Made by a program: the position numbers and the translations under genes
Origin: Nitrospira defluvii
Lineage (GTDB): Bacteria > Nitrospirota > Nitrospiria > Nitrospirales > Nitrospiraceae
Direction: 5' to 3'
Length of the DNA: 64,000 nt
NCBI GenBank assembly: GCA_000196815.1
Contig: FP929003.1
Location: 4,239,501-4,303,500, forward strand
Part shown: positions 26,743 through 36,738 of the stretch, one piece after another
How the letters are laid out: each line of letters begins with the position of its first letter
Position numbering within the stretch: position 1 is the first letter of the stretch
The notes under the pieces: generated by a model
Database searches by the model: none
Told to the model about the DNA's origin: nothing
The model's input: the letters and a program-made list of their open reading frames with translations, nothing else

Positions 26743-27294
26743 TTATGCGGCCTGCTTTCTCAAATGACGGACAAACAGCCCCTGCCCGTGGCTTCCCATC
26801 AAGGTCATCACCAGATCGCCGCGTTGCGGCATGATTTGATCTCCCGTGCCCTCGGGATCTTTCGTAATGACCCTGCAGCTCCAGGTTTCCACCGTCTCAT
26901 CGTGCTCCTTTGTCTTGAGGACGACACGGCCTTTTCCTTCGACTCGATAGGTCATGTCCAACGGCACCGCCTCAAACAGCTGGTCGGGATCGCCGGAGAG
27001 CCGCTGGAGCGAGTGGGCCGATTTGACGCCACCCCGCTGCGAGTATTGAAAGGCTTGGTGAGGAAACAGATACGGGGCCTGTGGGTTTCGGAACCGATAG
27101 GATGAGTCGAAGGCAACCAGTTGCCAATTTCCAGGGAGATCATCGGCCGCGCAGGCCCGGGAAAACTGCCCGTGAGTGGCGAGGCCGGTTCGCGTCAGCG
27201 ACTTTGCCACAGCATGGTCCTTCGCCTCGGCCGGACACCAACCGGCCACACCAAGGCAACCGGCTAACACGAATACCCCGAGCCATCGTGCCAT
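26743..27294 (-). CDS. Exported protein of unknown function
   Basis: 183 residues from ATG 27294, with GGAGG at good distance. A signal peptide (MARWLGVFVLAGCLGVAG ... AEA) precedes a soluble domain with GNWQLVAFDSSYRF and a beta-rich C-terminal half ending in GDLVMTLMGSHGQGLFVRHLRK. The pattern recalls a lipocalin-like beta barrel, but that is a guess. Two cysteines may form a disulfide. Confidence 0.68.
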   Translation of the reverse strand: MARWLGVFVLAGCLGVAGWCPAEAKDHAVAKSLTRTGLATHGQFSRACAADDLPGNWQLVAFDSSYRFRNPQAPYLFPHQAFQYSQRGGVKSAHSLQRLSGDPDQLFEAVPLDMTYRVEGKGRVVLKTKEHDETVETWSCRVITKDPEGTGDQIMPQRGDLVMTLMGSHGQGLFVRHLRKQAA

Positions 27295-27394
27295 GCGATC
27301 CTCCGTTTCAGAAATGTCTCTCCAGACCCATGCCCGGAACCTGCCTGAAGACAAGCCTGGCTGAGGTTCGGAGATTCTCAGACATTCAACGAGG

Positions 27395-27628
27395 TTAGGG
27401 TTCTTTTCGTACGTCTGCCGCCGGGGACGGGGCGGGAAGCGCTTTGGGAGCGCGCGGCAGCACTCGATACTCGATCAACCGGCAAGTACAGAACGAAACC
27501 TGCCGCCATTCGGCGGTAATTTTCACGATCGCCGATCCGCAGATCGTACAACCCAGCGCCCGGGGATCGCGCTTGATCGTCCAGCGGGGAATCGTGATGC
27601 GTTCGGCGTCGACCGGTTCCTGTTCCAT
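27395..27628 (-). CDS. Small Cys-containing protein
   Basis: 77 residues. CTIC at residues 27-30 and CTC at about 47-49 may form a zinc site (GCTICGSAIVKITAEWRQVSFCTC). A Pro/Ala-rich tail follows. No recognised family; position between an exported protein and leuC gives no clue. Confidence 0.55.
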   Translation of the reverse strand: MEQEPVDAERITIPRWTIKRDPRALGCTICGSAIVKITAEWRQVSFCTCRLIEYRVLPRAPKALPAPSPAADVRKEP

Positions 27629-27693
27629 GCCAACCTTATCGGTCCCCGGTTTTAAAATCTAAAGAGGCAATTTCTTCCGGCCCCCCTTTGCCC

Positions 27694-27724
27694 TTGATGC
27701 CATAGGGCTGCTCGCATATATAAT
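27694..27724 (+). promoter_or_regulatory. Likely promoter of leuC-leuD
   Basis: Perfect -10 box TATAAT at 27719-27724; TTGATG at 27694-27699 may be the -35 box, although the 19-base spacer is long. About 60 bases of leader precede the leuC start. I see no leader peptide or T-box in that stretch. Confidence 0.5.
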
Positions 27725-27788
27725 AGGCACGCATCGCTCCTGCGCCTTCAATCACTTGCAACGGCGCGGGTCTACAAGGAGTATCGCC

Positions 27789-29192
27789 ATGGCTGCACAG
27801 ACATTATTCGAAAAAATCTGGAACGACCACGTGGTTCGGGCGGAACCGGACGGGACCACGTTGCTCTATATCGACCGCCATTTAGTCCATGAAGTGACCT
27901 CGCCGCAGGCCTTCGAAGGGTTGGCCGTGGCAGGCCGGACTCCTCGAAGACCGGGCGCCGCGCTGGCCGTCCCCGACCATAACGTCCCGACGACCGACCG
28001 CCGCGTGGCCATCGCCGACCCGATCAGCGCAAAACAAATTCAGACGCTGGACGACAACTGCAAGACGTTCGGCATCACGATGTTCGGTATGAACGATATT
28101 CGGCAGGGGGTGGTCCATGTCATCGGCCCTGAGCAGGGGTTCACGCTGCCGGGCATGACGATAGTCTGCGGCGATTCGCACACCTCGACCCATGGAGCCT
28201 TCGGTGCGCTGGCGTTCGGCATCGGCACCAGCGAGGTCGAACATGTCCTGGCCACACAATGCCTGGTTCAGAAACGCCCCAAGACTATGGAGGTCCGCGT
28301 CGAGGGGCGCTTGTCCCCCCGCTGTTCCGCCAAAGATGTCATTCTGGCCATCATCGGAAAAATCGGCACGGCCGGCGGAACCGGATACGTGATTGAGTAC
28401 ACCGGATCGGCCATTCGCGCACTCAGCATGGAAGGCCGCATGACGCTCTGCAACATGTCGATCGAAGGTGGAGCCCGCGCCGGCATGGTGGCACCCGACG
28501 ATACGACCTTTGCCTATATCAAAGGCCGCCCGATGGCCCCGAAGGGCGCTCTCTGGGATCAAGCCGTGACGGCCTGGCGGCAACTCGTCACCGATCCCGG
28601 CGCGAAGTATGACGCCGTCGTGGAGCTACAAGCGGAAACGATCGCTCCGCAGGTTACCTGGGGCACCAGCCCGGGGATGGTCACCGGCGTGGACGGCGTC
28701 GTTCCCGACCCCCGTACCATGGGGGATGAAAAACTCCGCCAGGCGACCGAGCGCGCCATCGAGTACATGGCACTCACGCCCGGCATGCCGATCCGCGACA
28801 TCAAGATCGACAAGGTCTTCATCGGATCCTGTACCAATTCACGGATTGAAGACCTCCGCCTCGCCGCCTCGTTTGCCAAGGGTAAAAAAGTCGCTGGCAC
28901 CGTGCATGCCATGGTGGTCCCCGGATCGGGACTCGTGAAGCAGCAGGCGGAACAAGAGGGCCTGGATCGTATCTTCAAGGAGTCGGGATTCGAATGGCGG
29001 GAAGCGGGCTGCAGTATGTGCCTGGCGATGAACGCCGACGTTCTACAGCCGGGGGAACGATGCGCGTCAACCAGTAACCGGAACTTCGAAGGGCGTCAGG
29101 GAGCCGGCGGACGAACTCATCTGGTATCGCCGGCAATGGCCGTGGCTGCCGCCGTCGAAGGACATTTCGTCGATATCCGTCACTGGTCGTAA
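27789..29192 (+). CDS. leuC: 3-isopropylmalate dehydratase large subunit
   Basis: 467 residues from ATG 27789, with AAGGAG seven bases upstream. Aconitase-family protein: the 4Fe-4S ligands are the Cys in IGSCTNSR and the CxxC in [38 protein letters not shown] is typical of LeuC (only parts quoted: [26 protein letters not shown]). With LeuD it isomerises 2-isopropylmalate to 3-isopropylmalate in leucine synthesis. leuD follows 86 bases later. Confidence 0.97.
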   Translation: MAAQTLFEKIWNDHVVRAEPDGTTLLYIDRHLVHEVTSPQAFEGLAVAGRTPRRPGAALAVPDHNVPTTDRRVAIADPISAKQIQTLDDNCKTFGITMFGMNDIRQGVVHVIGPEQGFTLPGMTIVCGDSHTSTHGAFGALAFGIGTSEVEHVLATQCLVQKRPKTMEVRVEGRLSPRCSAKDVILAIIGKIGTAGGTGYVIEYTGSAIRALSMEGRMTLCNMSIEGGARAGMVAPDDTTFAYIKGRPMAPKGALWDQAVTAWRQLVTDPGAKYDAVVELQAETIAPQVTWGTSPGMVTGVDGVVPDPRTMGDEKLRQATERAIEYMALTPGMPIRDIKIDKVFIGSCTNSRIEDLRLAASFAKGKKVAGTVHAMVVPGSGLVKQQAEQEGLDRIFKESGFEWREAGCSMCLAMNADVLQPGERCASTSNRNFEGRQGAGGRTHLVSPAMAVAAAVEGHFVDIRHWS

Positions 29193-29278
29193 GCCAGGAC
29201 CCATTCAGGAACTGCCAGCGGCGCAATTGAGTCGGCGCCCGTCAGGCACGAAGCCAAAGAGGACACACGAGGACATCT

Positions 29279-29899
29279 ATGGACGCATTCACAACACTCA
29301 CAGGACTGGTCGCTCCGTTGGACCGGCTCAATGTCGACACCGATCAGATCATTCCCAAACAGTTCTTGAAGACCATCAAGCGGACGGGCCTGCGGGAAGG
29401 ACTGTTCTACGATTGGCGTCGGCTCAAGGATGGCTCGCAGGACCCCGCCTTCTTCCTGAACCAGCCCCGCTATCAGAACGCCACGATTCTGCTGGCGCGG
29501 GACAACTTCGGCTGCGGGTCGTCGCGCGAGCATGCCCCCTGGGCCTTGCTCGACCAAGGGTTCCGCTGCGTCCTCGCCCCCAGCTTCGCGGACATCTTCT
29601 ACAACAACTGCTTTCAAAACGGCATTCTCCCGGTGGTGCTGAAGGGATCGGAAGTCCAAGCCCTATTCGAGGGCGTCACGGCCCGTGAAGGCTATCAATT
29701 GACGGTGGACCTGGCAGCGCAGCAGGTCACCACACCGGACGGTACTGCCTATCATTTTGAGATTGATCCGTTTCGAAAGGATTGCCTCTACCGAGGATTG
29801 GACGCCATCGGCCTCACGCTCCAACATGCCGGTCGGATCACGGAATACGAGCAACGCCGCCGCACACAAGCCCCCTGGCTGTTTCAAGACGTCCGCTAA
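29279..29899 (+). CDS. leuD: 3-isopropylmalate dehydratase small subunit
   Basis: 206 residues. The aconitase swivel-domain signature is clear: [19 protein letters not shown] at the N-terminus and [15 protein letters not shown] in the middle. Partner of LeuC. GAGGA stands a few bases before the ATG. Confidence 0.97.
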   Translation: MDAFTTLTGLVAPLDRLNVDTDQIIPKQFLKTIKRTGLREGLFYDWRRLKDGSQDPAFFLNQPRYQNATILLARDNFGCGSSREHAPWALLDQGFRCVLAPSFADIFYNNCFQNGILPVVLKGSEVQALFEGVTAREGYQLTVDLAAQQVTTPDGTAYHFEIDPFRKDCLYRGLDAIGLTLQHAGRITEYEQRRRTQAPWLFQDVR

Positions 29900-29922
29900 C
29901 CGTCGGGAAAGGAGCGCTCCCT

Positions 29923-30312
29923 ATGACGTGGTGGGACACCATTCTGTTTCCGGTAGCCTGGCTGTGGAGACCGAAACTTCTCTTCACGTTGCTCTTTTTC
30001 GGCGGGGCCGCTTATTTGCTGATCATCTTCAACTGGAGTTATTCCGACGGAGACCGCGTGGGCTATCTCCAGAAGCTTTCTCGGAAAGGGTGGATTTGCA
30101 AGACCCAGGAAGGCGAACTCGCGATGACGACTGTGCCCGGCGTCGCACCGGTATTATGGAGTTTCAGCGTGTGGGATGATGCCGTGGCCAAGAAACTCGA
30201 CGGGCAGATGGGGAAACGAGTGGTCCTCCATTATAAGGAATTCCGCTATATCCCCACCACCTGCTTCGGGGAGACCGCCTACTTTGTGGATCGCGCCGAA
30301 GTCTTGGATTGA
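29923..30312 (+). CDS. Small inner-membrane protein of unknown function
   Basis: 129 residues from ATG 29923 (GAAAGGAGC upstream). One N-terminal transmembrane helix (LLFTLLFFGGAAYLLIIF) and a soluble domain with GYLQKLSRKGWICKTQEGELAM and an ending CFGETAYFVDRAEVLD. Proteins of this type occur in many phyla, and from memory some carry the misleading label 6-phosphogluconate dehydrogenase; no such domain is present here. It is 23 bases from leuD and may share its transcript. Confidence 0.75.
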   Translation: MTWWDTILFPVAWLWRPKLLFTLLFFGGAAYLLIIFNWSYSDGDRVGYLQKLSRKGWICKTQEGELAMTTVPGVAPVLWSFSVWDDAVAKKLDGQMGKRVVLHYKEFRYIPTTCFGETAYFVDRAEVLD

Positions 30313-30332
30313 CGGCCCCATTCTGCACGCCA

Positions 30333-31397
30333 TCACAGCCACTTCTTTTGCTTAAAAAAATACAGCATGGCCAGCCCGGTTGCGGCCATGACACCCAGCA
30401 CGGCCGGGTAGCCCCAGGGCGATTTCAATTCAGGCATGTGCTCGAAGTTCATCCCGTAGATGCTGGCGATAAAGCTGAGCGGCATGAAGATGGTCGTAAT
30501 GATCGTCAACACTTTCATCACGCCGTTCAAGCGATAACTCACGCTGGAGAGATACACTTCCATCATCGACGACACCATTTCGCGCAAGGTCTCGATCGTA
30601 TCGCCGATCTGAATGATGTGGTCATAGACATCGCGAAAAAACACCTTCGTCGAACCCTGCAGAAATTGACCGTCCGAGCGCGACAGGTTGTTCATCACGT
30701 CCCGAAGCGGCCAGACGGAGCGACGCAAAAACAACAGTTGCCGCTTGAGGCCGTGGATATCGCGCAAGGTCTCCGGACCGGGACTCCTGACGCACAAATC
30801 CTGAAGCGCTTCAATTCTTTCTCCCAGCGTCTCCAGAATGACGAAATACCGGTCCACAATCGAGTCCATCAGGGCGTACAAGAGATAATCCGCGCCGGCA
30901 TGGCGTAACCGGCCTTTTCCGTTCCGCAGCCGCTCTTTCACACCTTGAAAGACATCGCCGCCGTTCTCTTGAAACGACAGGAGAAAGTTCTCACCGAATA
31001 CCAGGCTGACCTGCTCGACGTTGATGTCTCCCTCCCGGTCCCCTTCATACAGCATCTTGAGCACGACATAGCCGTATGAGCCATAGTCGTCGAGTTTCGG
31101 ACGTTGGTCGGTATTCGCGATATCTTCCAGGAGCAAGGGATGGAGGCTGAACATTTTCCCGAAACTCTCCAACACCTCCATTTTGTGGATGCCGCCGACG
31201 TCCACCCATCGGACCGTCGGTTCACCCGTCATCGCGATCTCATCCGGCTTCGACACCGTTCGCTCTTGGAACTGTCCCTCGCCGTATTCGTACACCGAGA
31301 TTGTGACCGTCTCGGACTTTTTTTCGCCGATATGGACCAGTGTGCCGGGCGGCAACCCCGCCTTGCGGGAATGTTTGTGCTTCAACTTCATCGTCAT
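30333..31397 (-). CDS. corA: Magnesium/cobalt transport protein CorA
   Basis: 354 residues. Long acidic N-terminal cytoplasmic domain, a coiled stalk helix, and two C-terminal transmembrane helices separated by the YGMN selectivity motif (IYGMNFEHMPELKSPWGYP). It forms a pentameric divalent-cation channel. Ends with a basic tail KQKKWL. Convergent with the small membrane protein gene, 20 bases away. Confidence 0.95.
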   Translation of the reverse strand: MTMKLKHKHSRKAGLPPGTLVHIGEKKSETVTISVYEYGEGQFQERTVSKPDEIAMTGEPTVRWVDVGGIHKMEVLESFGKMFSLHPLLLEDIANTDQRPKLDDYGSYGYVVLKMLYEGDREGDINVEQVSLVFGENFLLSFQENGGDVFQGVKERLRNGKGRLRHAGADYLLYALMDSIVDRYFVILETLGERIEALQDLCVRSPGPETLRDIHGLKRQLLFLRRSVWPLRDVMNNLSRSDGQFLQGSTKVFFRDVYDHIIQIGDTIETLREMVSSMMEVYLSSVSYRLNGVMKVLTIITTIFMPLSFIASIYGMNFEHMPELKSPWGYPAVLGVMAATGLAMLYFFKQKKWL

Positions 31398-31535
31398 TCC
31401 AGCTTGTACGCGGAACCGGCAGAAGGGTCAAGAGCCGGGGGCGGTGCCACGCCACTCCGGGCTTTGTTCCCGAACCAAGACCTGGTACGGTGAAGACATG
31501 CAGCCAGCACAGTTCTCTACGAACCCGGAGCCCGC

Positions 31536-32354
31536 GTGACGATGGATCATGAACTCAGCATCGTGTCGGAAGCCATAAAGCGAGCCGGGCATGAAGCACT
31601 CCGATTGGCGGCCGTCGGATTCGACACCTACACCAAGCCGGATCAGTCACCCGTCACCTCTGTCGACCTGGCGGTCAATCAGATCCTTCGGGACCATTTG
31701 TCGGCGGCATTTCCGGAGGACGGCTGGTTGTCAGAGGAAACCGAAGACACTCACCATCGCCTGACCAGATCACGAGTCTGGATCGTCGATCCGATCGATG
31801 GGACGCGCTCGTTCGTGCGAGGCCTGCCGGAATTCTGCCTCTCGGTGGCGCTCGTCGAGCAGGGCATACCGGCCGTTGCAGCCATCTTCAATCCCGCGAC
31901 CGGTGAATTTTTCTCGGCGATCCGCGGCCGGGGCATCCGCGTCGAGCGCCGGGCAGAAGCCGGCCAGGCTCCGTTCACCGCGCCGGAGCGCCCACTCGCG
32001 CTCGTGAATCCATGGGAGCTTCGGGTCGGCCGCTTTCAGACCCTGGAGTCCCATCTCCATTGCCGTCCGATCGGATCGATCGCGTATGCCCTCGCCCTGG
32101 TCGCAGCCGGGCAAGCCGATGCGGTCGTGACGTTGGACGGAGGCAATGAATGGGACATCGCCGCCGGCGTCCTGTTGATCGAAGAAAGCGGAGGGCGCGC
32201 CACCACGGCCGCAGGCGATCCGTTTGCGTTCAACCGCGCCGATCCCAGGGTGAAGGGCACCCTGGCCATCGGCACAGACCTGACCACACCGACGCGCACA
32301 CACCTCATTCAACTCAGTGCCGCAAGTAGAGATCTTCGCGCCCCTCTCCCTTGA
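31536..32354 (+). CDS. Inositol monophosphatase / CysQ-family phosphatase
   Basis: 272 residues (GTG 31536, GGAG upstream; ATG 31542 possible). Metal-binding motifs of the family: LSEETED, DPIDGTRSFVRGLPEF and WDIAAGVLLIEESGG. It is a Mg-dependent, Li-sensitive phosphatase; substrates in the family include inositol phosphates, 3'-phosphoadenosine 5'-phosphate and histidinol phosphate, and the sequence does not decide between them. Confidence 0.87.
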   Translation: MTMDHELSIVSEAIKRAGHEALRLAAVGFDTYTKPDQSPVTSVDLAVNQILRDHLSAAFPEDGWLSEETEDTHHRLTRSRVWIVDPIDGTRSFVRGLPEFCLSVALVEQGIPAVAAIFNPATGEFFSAIRGRGIRVERRAEAGQAPFTAPERPLALVNPWELRVGRFQTLESHLHCRPIGSIAYALALVAAGQADAVVTLDGGNEWDIAAGVLLIEESGGRATTAAGDPFAFNRADPRVKGTLAIGTDLTTPTRTHLIQLSAASRDLRAPLP

Positions 32355-32417
32355 CCCTTTCAACCGCCGACGCTTCTCTGTACGATGTCCGACTCGCGTA
32401 GAGGATGGAGGTTACCC

Positions 32418-33287
32418 ATGAACGTGGCCTTGTTAGGCACTGGATTGCTGGGGCAGGCAGTGGCGGAGCGGCTGCATGCCACCGGTCATCACCTGTCGGC
32501 TTATAATCGTACCCCTGACAAGACCCTGTCGCTGCGGCAACAGGGTATTCACATCGCCTCGACTGCGGCAGAAGCCATCGCCTCGGCAGAGGTCGTCATG
32601 CTCCTGCTGGCAGACGCGGCGGCCATCCGTGCGGTACTGCTCGATCCCTCTACAAGCCAGGCGCTTCGCGGACGCGCCACCATCCAAATGGGCACGATCG
32701 GCCCGTCGGAAAGCTGCTCGATCGGAGAGGAGATCGAGCGCTTGGGGGGACAGTACCTGGAAGCGCCGGTGCTGGGGAGCATCGCCGAAGCCAAAGCGGG
32801 CACCCTCCTGATCATGGTCGGGGCGACTCCGGAGCGTTATGCCACATGGTCACCGCTTCTTCATGCCCTCAGTTCAGACGTGCGCCTGATCGGCCCGGTC
32901 GGAAAAGCCGCCGTGATGAAGCTTGCCCTGAATCAGCTCATTGCCGCAGAAACGGCAGCGTTTGCCCTCAGTCTGGGACTCATTCGCCGTGGCGGGGTCG
33001 ATGTGGAGAATTTTATGGCGGTGTTACGCAAGAGTGCGCTCTATGCGCCCACGTTCGATAAGAAACTGGCTCGATTGGCGGAACGCAACTATGCCCAGCC
33101 GAACTTTTCGGCCCGACACCTGCTGAAAGATGTGGAGTTGACCCTCGCCGCCGCAGACAGTGCCCGGCTCTCTCCCGGCGGACTTCCGGGCGTCCGATCA
33201 CTGCTCATCGACACGATTGCCCTGGGGCTGGGAGATGTGGACTACTCAGCGCTCTATGAACGGGTGGACCCCGTCACCGGGACATGA
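32418..33287 (+). CDS. NAD(P)-dependent beta-hydroxyacid dehydrogenase-like oxidoreductase
   Basis: 289 residues from ATG 32418, with GGAGG nearby. Rossmann motif GTGLLGQAVAERL, NRTPDKT after the second strand (the Arg suggests NADP preference), and the catalytic Lys in VGKAAVMKLALNQ. The family includes 3-hydroxyisobutyrate dehydrogenase, tartronate semialdehyde reductase and succinic-semialdehyde reductases. The substrate is unassigned. Confidence 0.87.
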   Translation: MNVALLGTGLLGQAVAERLHATGHHLSAYNRTPDKTLSLRQQGIHIASTAAEAIASAEVVMLLLADAAAIRAVLLDPSTSQALRGRATIQMGTIGPSESCSIGEEIERLGGQYLEAPVLGSIAEAKAGTLLIMVGATPERYATWSPLLHALSSDVRLIGPVGKAAVMKLALNQLIAAETAAFALSLGLIRRGGVDVENFMAVLRKSALYAPTFDKKLARLAERNYAQPNFSARHLLKDVELTLAAADSARLSPGGLPGVRSLLIDTIALGLGDVDYSALYERVDPVTGT

Positions 33288-33296
33288 CTCTGGTCT

Positions 33297-33782
33297 CTAC
33301 TGGGATGCGCGCGCGCCGGGCACAGGCTGGTTCTCGACAATCGATTGCACCTTCATCACGTGGAACGTCCCACCGGCCTTGGTCGGCGCGGCATCACTCT
33401 CGATGCGTGTGTACCACCAACGACCTTCGCCTTCCGAGTAATCGGGCGACAGTGTGATCTCGAATCCGCCTTCCCGATCGTTTTCCCGTTGAGCCCAGGC
33501 CCCGGCCCAACGGTGATCGGTGAGGACATCTGTCCGAAACCGTCCGTCCTTAAAGTCATAGGAGCCGTTGCCGAATCGATCCAATCTCAACGGCACGACC
33601 ATCCCGCTTTCCTCATATTCCCATTCACCCGCAAGGACTGCGTGTTCAGCCCGATGGAGGGAGATTTCCCCCGACACCGGCTCCGCCCAGGAAGCCTCCT
33701 GGGGCCGTGGCGCATGGCTGCAGGCCTGCAATACCAACGCACCGACGCAGATCGATAAGAACGACAGACGCTTCAACTTCAT
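33297..33782 (-). CDS. Lipoprotein of unknown function
   Basis: 161 residues from ATG 33782. The leader KLKRLSFLSICVGALVLQAC ends in a lipobox. The mature part has repeated short beta strands (LAGEWEYEESGMVVPLRLD, GSYDFKDGRFRTD, GRWWYTRIES), suggesting a small beta-sandwich or barrel. Convergent with the dehydrogenase gene. Confidence 0.7.
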   Translation of the reverse strand: MKLKRLSFLSICVGALVLQACSHAPRPQEASWAEPVSGEISLHRAEHAVLAGEWEYEESGMVVPLRLDRFGNGSYDFKDGRFRTDVLTDHRWAGAWAQRENDREGGFEITLSPDYSEGEGRWWYTRIESDAAPTKAGGTFHVMKVQSIVENQPVPGARASQ

Positions 33783-34227
33783 CGTGTGAATCCCTAATGT
33801 TTCTGTAGGCACTCTTTACTCCGCATTTCCTCGAAACTATTTACATACCATGCATGCCCGCCTGCCTCAAGGCTCCTGAGAATTTTGGCTCATTTCAGCC
33901 AGTTGCAGCCATTGTCTCAGATTACGCCACTAGCCGACCGCGCAACCATTTCCAGGCCAGCGGGTACGCCCGCGGGAATGTCACGCCTAACCCGACCTTC
34001 TCCTGTCTAGGCCCGATTCGCTACCCTGGATCGTCTTAACCGAAAGGGAGACGGCAGGTGTGAAAATGATCGGATTGTGTGGCTGGATAGTCCGAAATAA
34101 GGCTGCCCGGTGGCGATGACGAGGACCGTGTCCCGGCAGAGTCGGTAACGCGCAAACGGGCCTGCCCAGCCGGAGGCAGCGTCGGGCGAGACCGCCGCCG
34201 ACCGCCTACTAGCGGAATCCAGCTAGC
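33783..34227. other. Intergenic region, possible structured RNA
   Basis: 445 bases between two minus-strand genes with no credible reading frame. The part from about 34050 to 34215 is dense in short complementary arms (for example CTGCC at 34102-34106 against GGCAG at 34135-34139). I could not match it to RNase P RNA, tmRNA, SRP RNA or any riboswitch consensus I know. Confidence 0.35.
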
Positions 34228-35382
34228 TCATGACTTGAATCGTTCAATGGCCTGACTGGCTCGCTCCAGATCTGTGTCGGTCTTCGCCATACAAAATCGC
34301 ATAAACCGACTCCCCTCCGGCCCCTCGAAGAACGCTTCGCCCGGCACGCCCGCCACACCGGTCTTATCCAATAGATACAGCGCGCGTTCGCGACTCGTCT
34401 TTCCCGGAAGTCGGGACACATCCGCCAGCACATAATAGGCGCCCTGCGGTACGGCCGGCGGCAGTCCCGCTTTGGCCAACGCGCCGCAGAACCGATCGCG
34501 CTTCTGCTGATGCTCCTTCGTCAGATCGCTGTAAAACGAGGGGCCGAGCGCACGAATCCCGGCGGCAACGCCATGCTGCAGCGGGGTGGGCGCGCAGACA
34601 TACAACACATCACTCATCGCGCCGATGGCCTTCGCCCACGTGGCCTCCGCCACGCTGTAGCCGATGCGCCAACCGGTGATACTGAACGTTTTCGAGTACC
34701 CCCCGATGGTAATCGTCCGGTCGGCCATACCGGGGAGAGACGCCATGCTCACATGCTCCCGTCCATCGAACACAAAATATTCATAAATTTCGTCCGTGAT
34801 CACCATCACGTCATGGCGGCAGGCCATCTCCGCAATCTGTTCCAACTCCCGCCGTGTGAAGACTTTTCCAGAGGGATTTCCCGGAGTGTTCACCACGATT
34901 GCCTTGGTCCTGGAGGTGATCGCCTGCTCGAGGCCTTTGAAATCCACCGTCCAATCCGGCGGTCGCATCGACACACAGCGAGGCACGGCCTCGACCGCAA
35001 CGATCGCCTGAATGTGATAGGCATAAAAGGGCTCAAAGAGAATCACTTCGTCGCCGGGATTCAGCAACGCCATGCAGGTGGCCTGAAACGATCCGGTGGC
35101 GCCGGCGCTCACGGTAATATTGACGTCCGAATCCGCGGTGATTCGATTGTACGCAGCGAGTTTGCCGGCAATGGCCTGTCGCAATTCCGGAATGCCGTCA
35201 AAGCGTGAATAGATGTTGTGCCCCTGGGCCATCGCCTGTTGCGCGCCCTGCACCACGACAGGAGGCACGGGGGTATCGCAAACGCCCTGAGACATGTTGA
35301 TCCCGTTCACCTTGGCGCAGGCGAGGGTCATGGCACGGATATCCGATTGAGCCAAACGAGCGGTCCGATCGCTTTTCTTCAT
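34228..35382 (-). CDS. PLP-dependent aminotransferase, class I/II
   Basis: 384 residues from ATG 35382, with GAGGATAG upstream. The PLP lysine lies in GGYSKTFSITGWRIGY; upstream are NTPGNPSGKVFTRRE and DEIYEYFVFDG, and the substrate Arg is in SRFMRFCMAK. The order is that of fold type I aspartate-aminotransferase-like enzymes; specificity (aspartate, aromatic, methionine or kynurenine type) cannot be fixed. Confidence 0.9.
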   Translation of the reverse strand: MKKSDRTARLAQSDIRAMTLACAKVNGINMSQGVCDTPVPPVVVQGAQQAMAQGHNIYSRFDGIPELRQAIAGKLAAYNRITADSDVNITVSAGATGSFQATCMALLNPGDEVILFEPFYAYHIQAIVAVEAVPRCVSMRPPDWTVDFKGLEQAITSRTKAIVVNTPGNPSGKVFTRRELEQIAEMACRHDVMVITDEIYEYFVFDGREHVSMASLPGMADRTITIGGYSKTFSITGWRIGYSVAEATWAKAIGAMSDVLYVCAPTPLQHGVAAGIRALGPSFYSDLTKEHQQKRDRFCGALAKAGLPPAVPQGAYYVLADVSRLPGKTSRERALYLLDKTGVAGVPGEAFFEGPEGSRFMRFCMAKTDTDLERASQAIERFKS

Positions 35383-35541
35383 CACTATCCTCAAAAATCG
35401 TGGTCTGGTTTCCACCGGCTTAGCCGCCGGCGGCCGTTGCGCCGCGTTTGCGCGAACCAGAATCCCGTACCCGTTCCTAGCGGAAAATGCAACCGGCGCC
35501 GCATGCCCGCAGCCGGGTCGCGATCGATTCGCAGAGCGCCT

Positions 35542-36159
35542 TCACGGGCGCACCCGCGGGGAAGTCAGGAACGCCTCGCCGCTGGATTCACGCGTGAGGG
35601 AATGCCCAGCCGTCTGATGGGCCTCCGCACGGAATCGATGGTAATGACCCAGCACGCGTTCGACATAGAGCTGCGTCGCGGGAAGCGCCGGCGTACCGAG
35701 CGTCTGCCTGACTCGCGTCTCACCGACATGATATGCAGCCAGCGCCAACGAAAGGTCCCCGTCGAATCGGTTCAGGAGCCGTCGAAGCAGCGCCGCACCC
35801 GCATGGATATTATCTTTCGGATCGAACGGATCCAGTACATGGAGCGCCGCCGCGGTCAGTGGCATGAGCTGCATCAACCCGATGGCCCCTTTCGACGACA
35901 CGGCGTCCGAATTGAAATTCGACTCGACCTTGATCACGGCCTGCAGGAGAGCGGGGTCCAGCCCGTATTGCGCGGCGGAGCGTGCAATAAGCGAGGTGAT
36001 CGATTCGGACGCGCGAGGAAACGGAACGTCGCGCAGGCCGGGATCGATCGCGACCCGGCTCACCGGAGGCATCAGGACCACCAGGCAGCCCGCCACCACA
36101 AACGGGCAGAGCACGCGGGCGACACGCTCCCAACGAGAATTCCATTCCGGTTCTTGCAT
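35542..36159 (-). CDS. Lytic transglycosylase, SLT domain
   Basis: 205 residues. An N-terminal membrane anchor or signal (LCPFVVAGCLVVLMPPVS) precedes an SLT domain: catalytic Glu in VIKVESNFNSDA, GAIGLMQLMP, DPFDPKDNIHAGAALLRRLL, and LALAAYHVGE. It cleaves peptidoglycan glycan strands with anhydro-product formation. The usual AAYNAG motif reads AAYHVG here. Confidence 0.9.
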   Translation of the reverse strand: MQEPEWNSRWERVARVLCPFVVAGCLVVLMPPVSRVAIDPGLRDVPFPRASESITSLIARSAAQYGLDPALLQAVIKVESNFNSDAVSSKGAIGLMQLMPLTAAALHVLDPFDPKDNIHAGAALLRRLLNRFDGDLSLALAAYHVGETRVRQTLGTPALPATQLYVERVLGHYHRFRAEAHQTAGHSLTRESSGEAFLTSPRVRP

Positions 36160-36198
36160 GATCGCGCGAGGACTCGAGCGGCGTGGCCCTGGCTCGTC

Positions 36199-36588
36199 CT
36201 ACCGGGCCTCCTCATCGAGGCTTCTGATGAGCACGGCCCGGCCTTGCCGGTCGAACCAGGATTGGATGCGATCGCCCACATGAGCCGGCCGATCGATCCG
36301 CGTGTTTTGATCATGGGGGATGCGATATTCCTGCCCGCGAACATCGCGGACCAGATACGCTCCGCCTTCCACGGCTTGCACCTGACCGACCAACGAGCCG
36401 CCTGGCTGGTCACCGGCCGTGGCCGCCGTAACCGGAATTTGCGCTCCGAGCGTTCCCGTCACGATGCCCATGCCAAGGTTTTCTTGCGGAGAGGGTGCCT
36501 GCAGGGCCGACTGAGTACAGCCCATCACCGAGAATCCCATGGAAAGGACGAACAACAAACGACCGCACACCGTGAGCAAGGGCATCAT
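36199..36588 (-). CDS. Small lipoprotein
   Basis: 129 residues. The leader ends in FSVMGC (lipobox). The mature part includes a low-complexity linker and a small beta domain (GQVQAVEGGAYLVRDVRGQEYRIPHDQNTRID ... VGDRIQSWFDRQGRAVLI, quoted in parts), reminiscent of OB-fold-like envelope lipoproteins. Function unknown. Confidence 0.7.
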   Translation of the reverse strand: MMPLLTVCGRLLFVLSMGFSVMGCTQSALQAPSPQENLGMGIVTGTLGAQIPVTAATAGDQPGGSLVGQVQAVEGGAYLVRDVRGQEYRIPHDQNTRIDRPAHVGDRIQSWFDRQGRAVLIRSLDEEAR

Positions 36589-36738
36589 GGCTGTGACCTC
36601 CAGGGGATGGTTGGTTGGGAAGCCGGTGCAAGAAAGGCCTGCGCACCGTCATGTCACTATTCCATGGAGAAGCGGAATGCTCAAGAAAATGACAGAAATC
36701 GGCTCGGAGGGAAATCGATGGACCGTGCGGGAACTCGG

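Noticed and set aside
33783-34227. RNase P RNA, tmRNA, SRP RNA or a known riboswitch in the 33.8-34.2 kb gap
   Set aside because: I compared the sequence by eye with the conserved core motifs of these RNAs and found no match.
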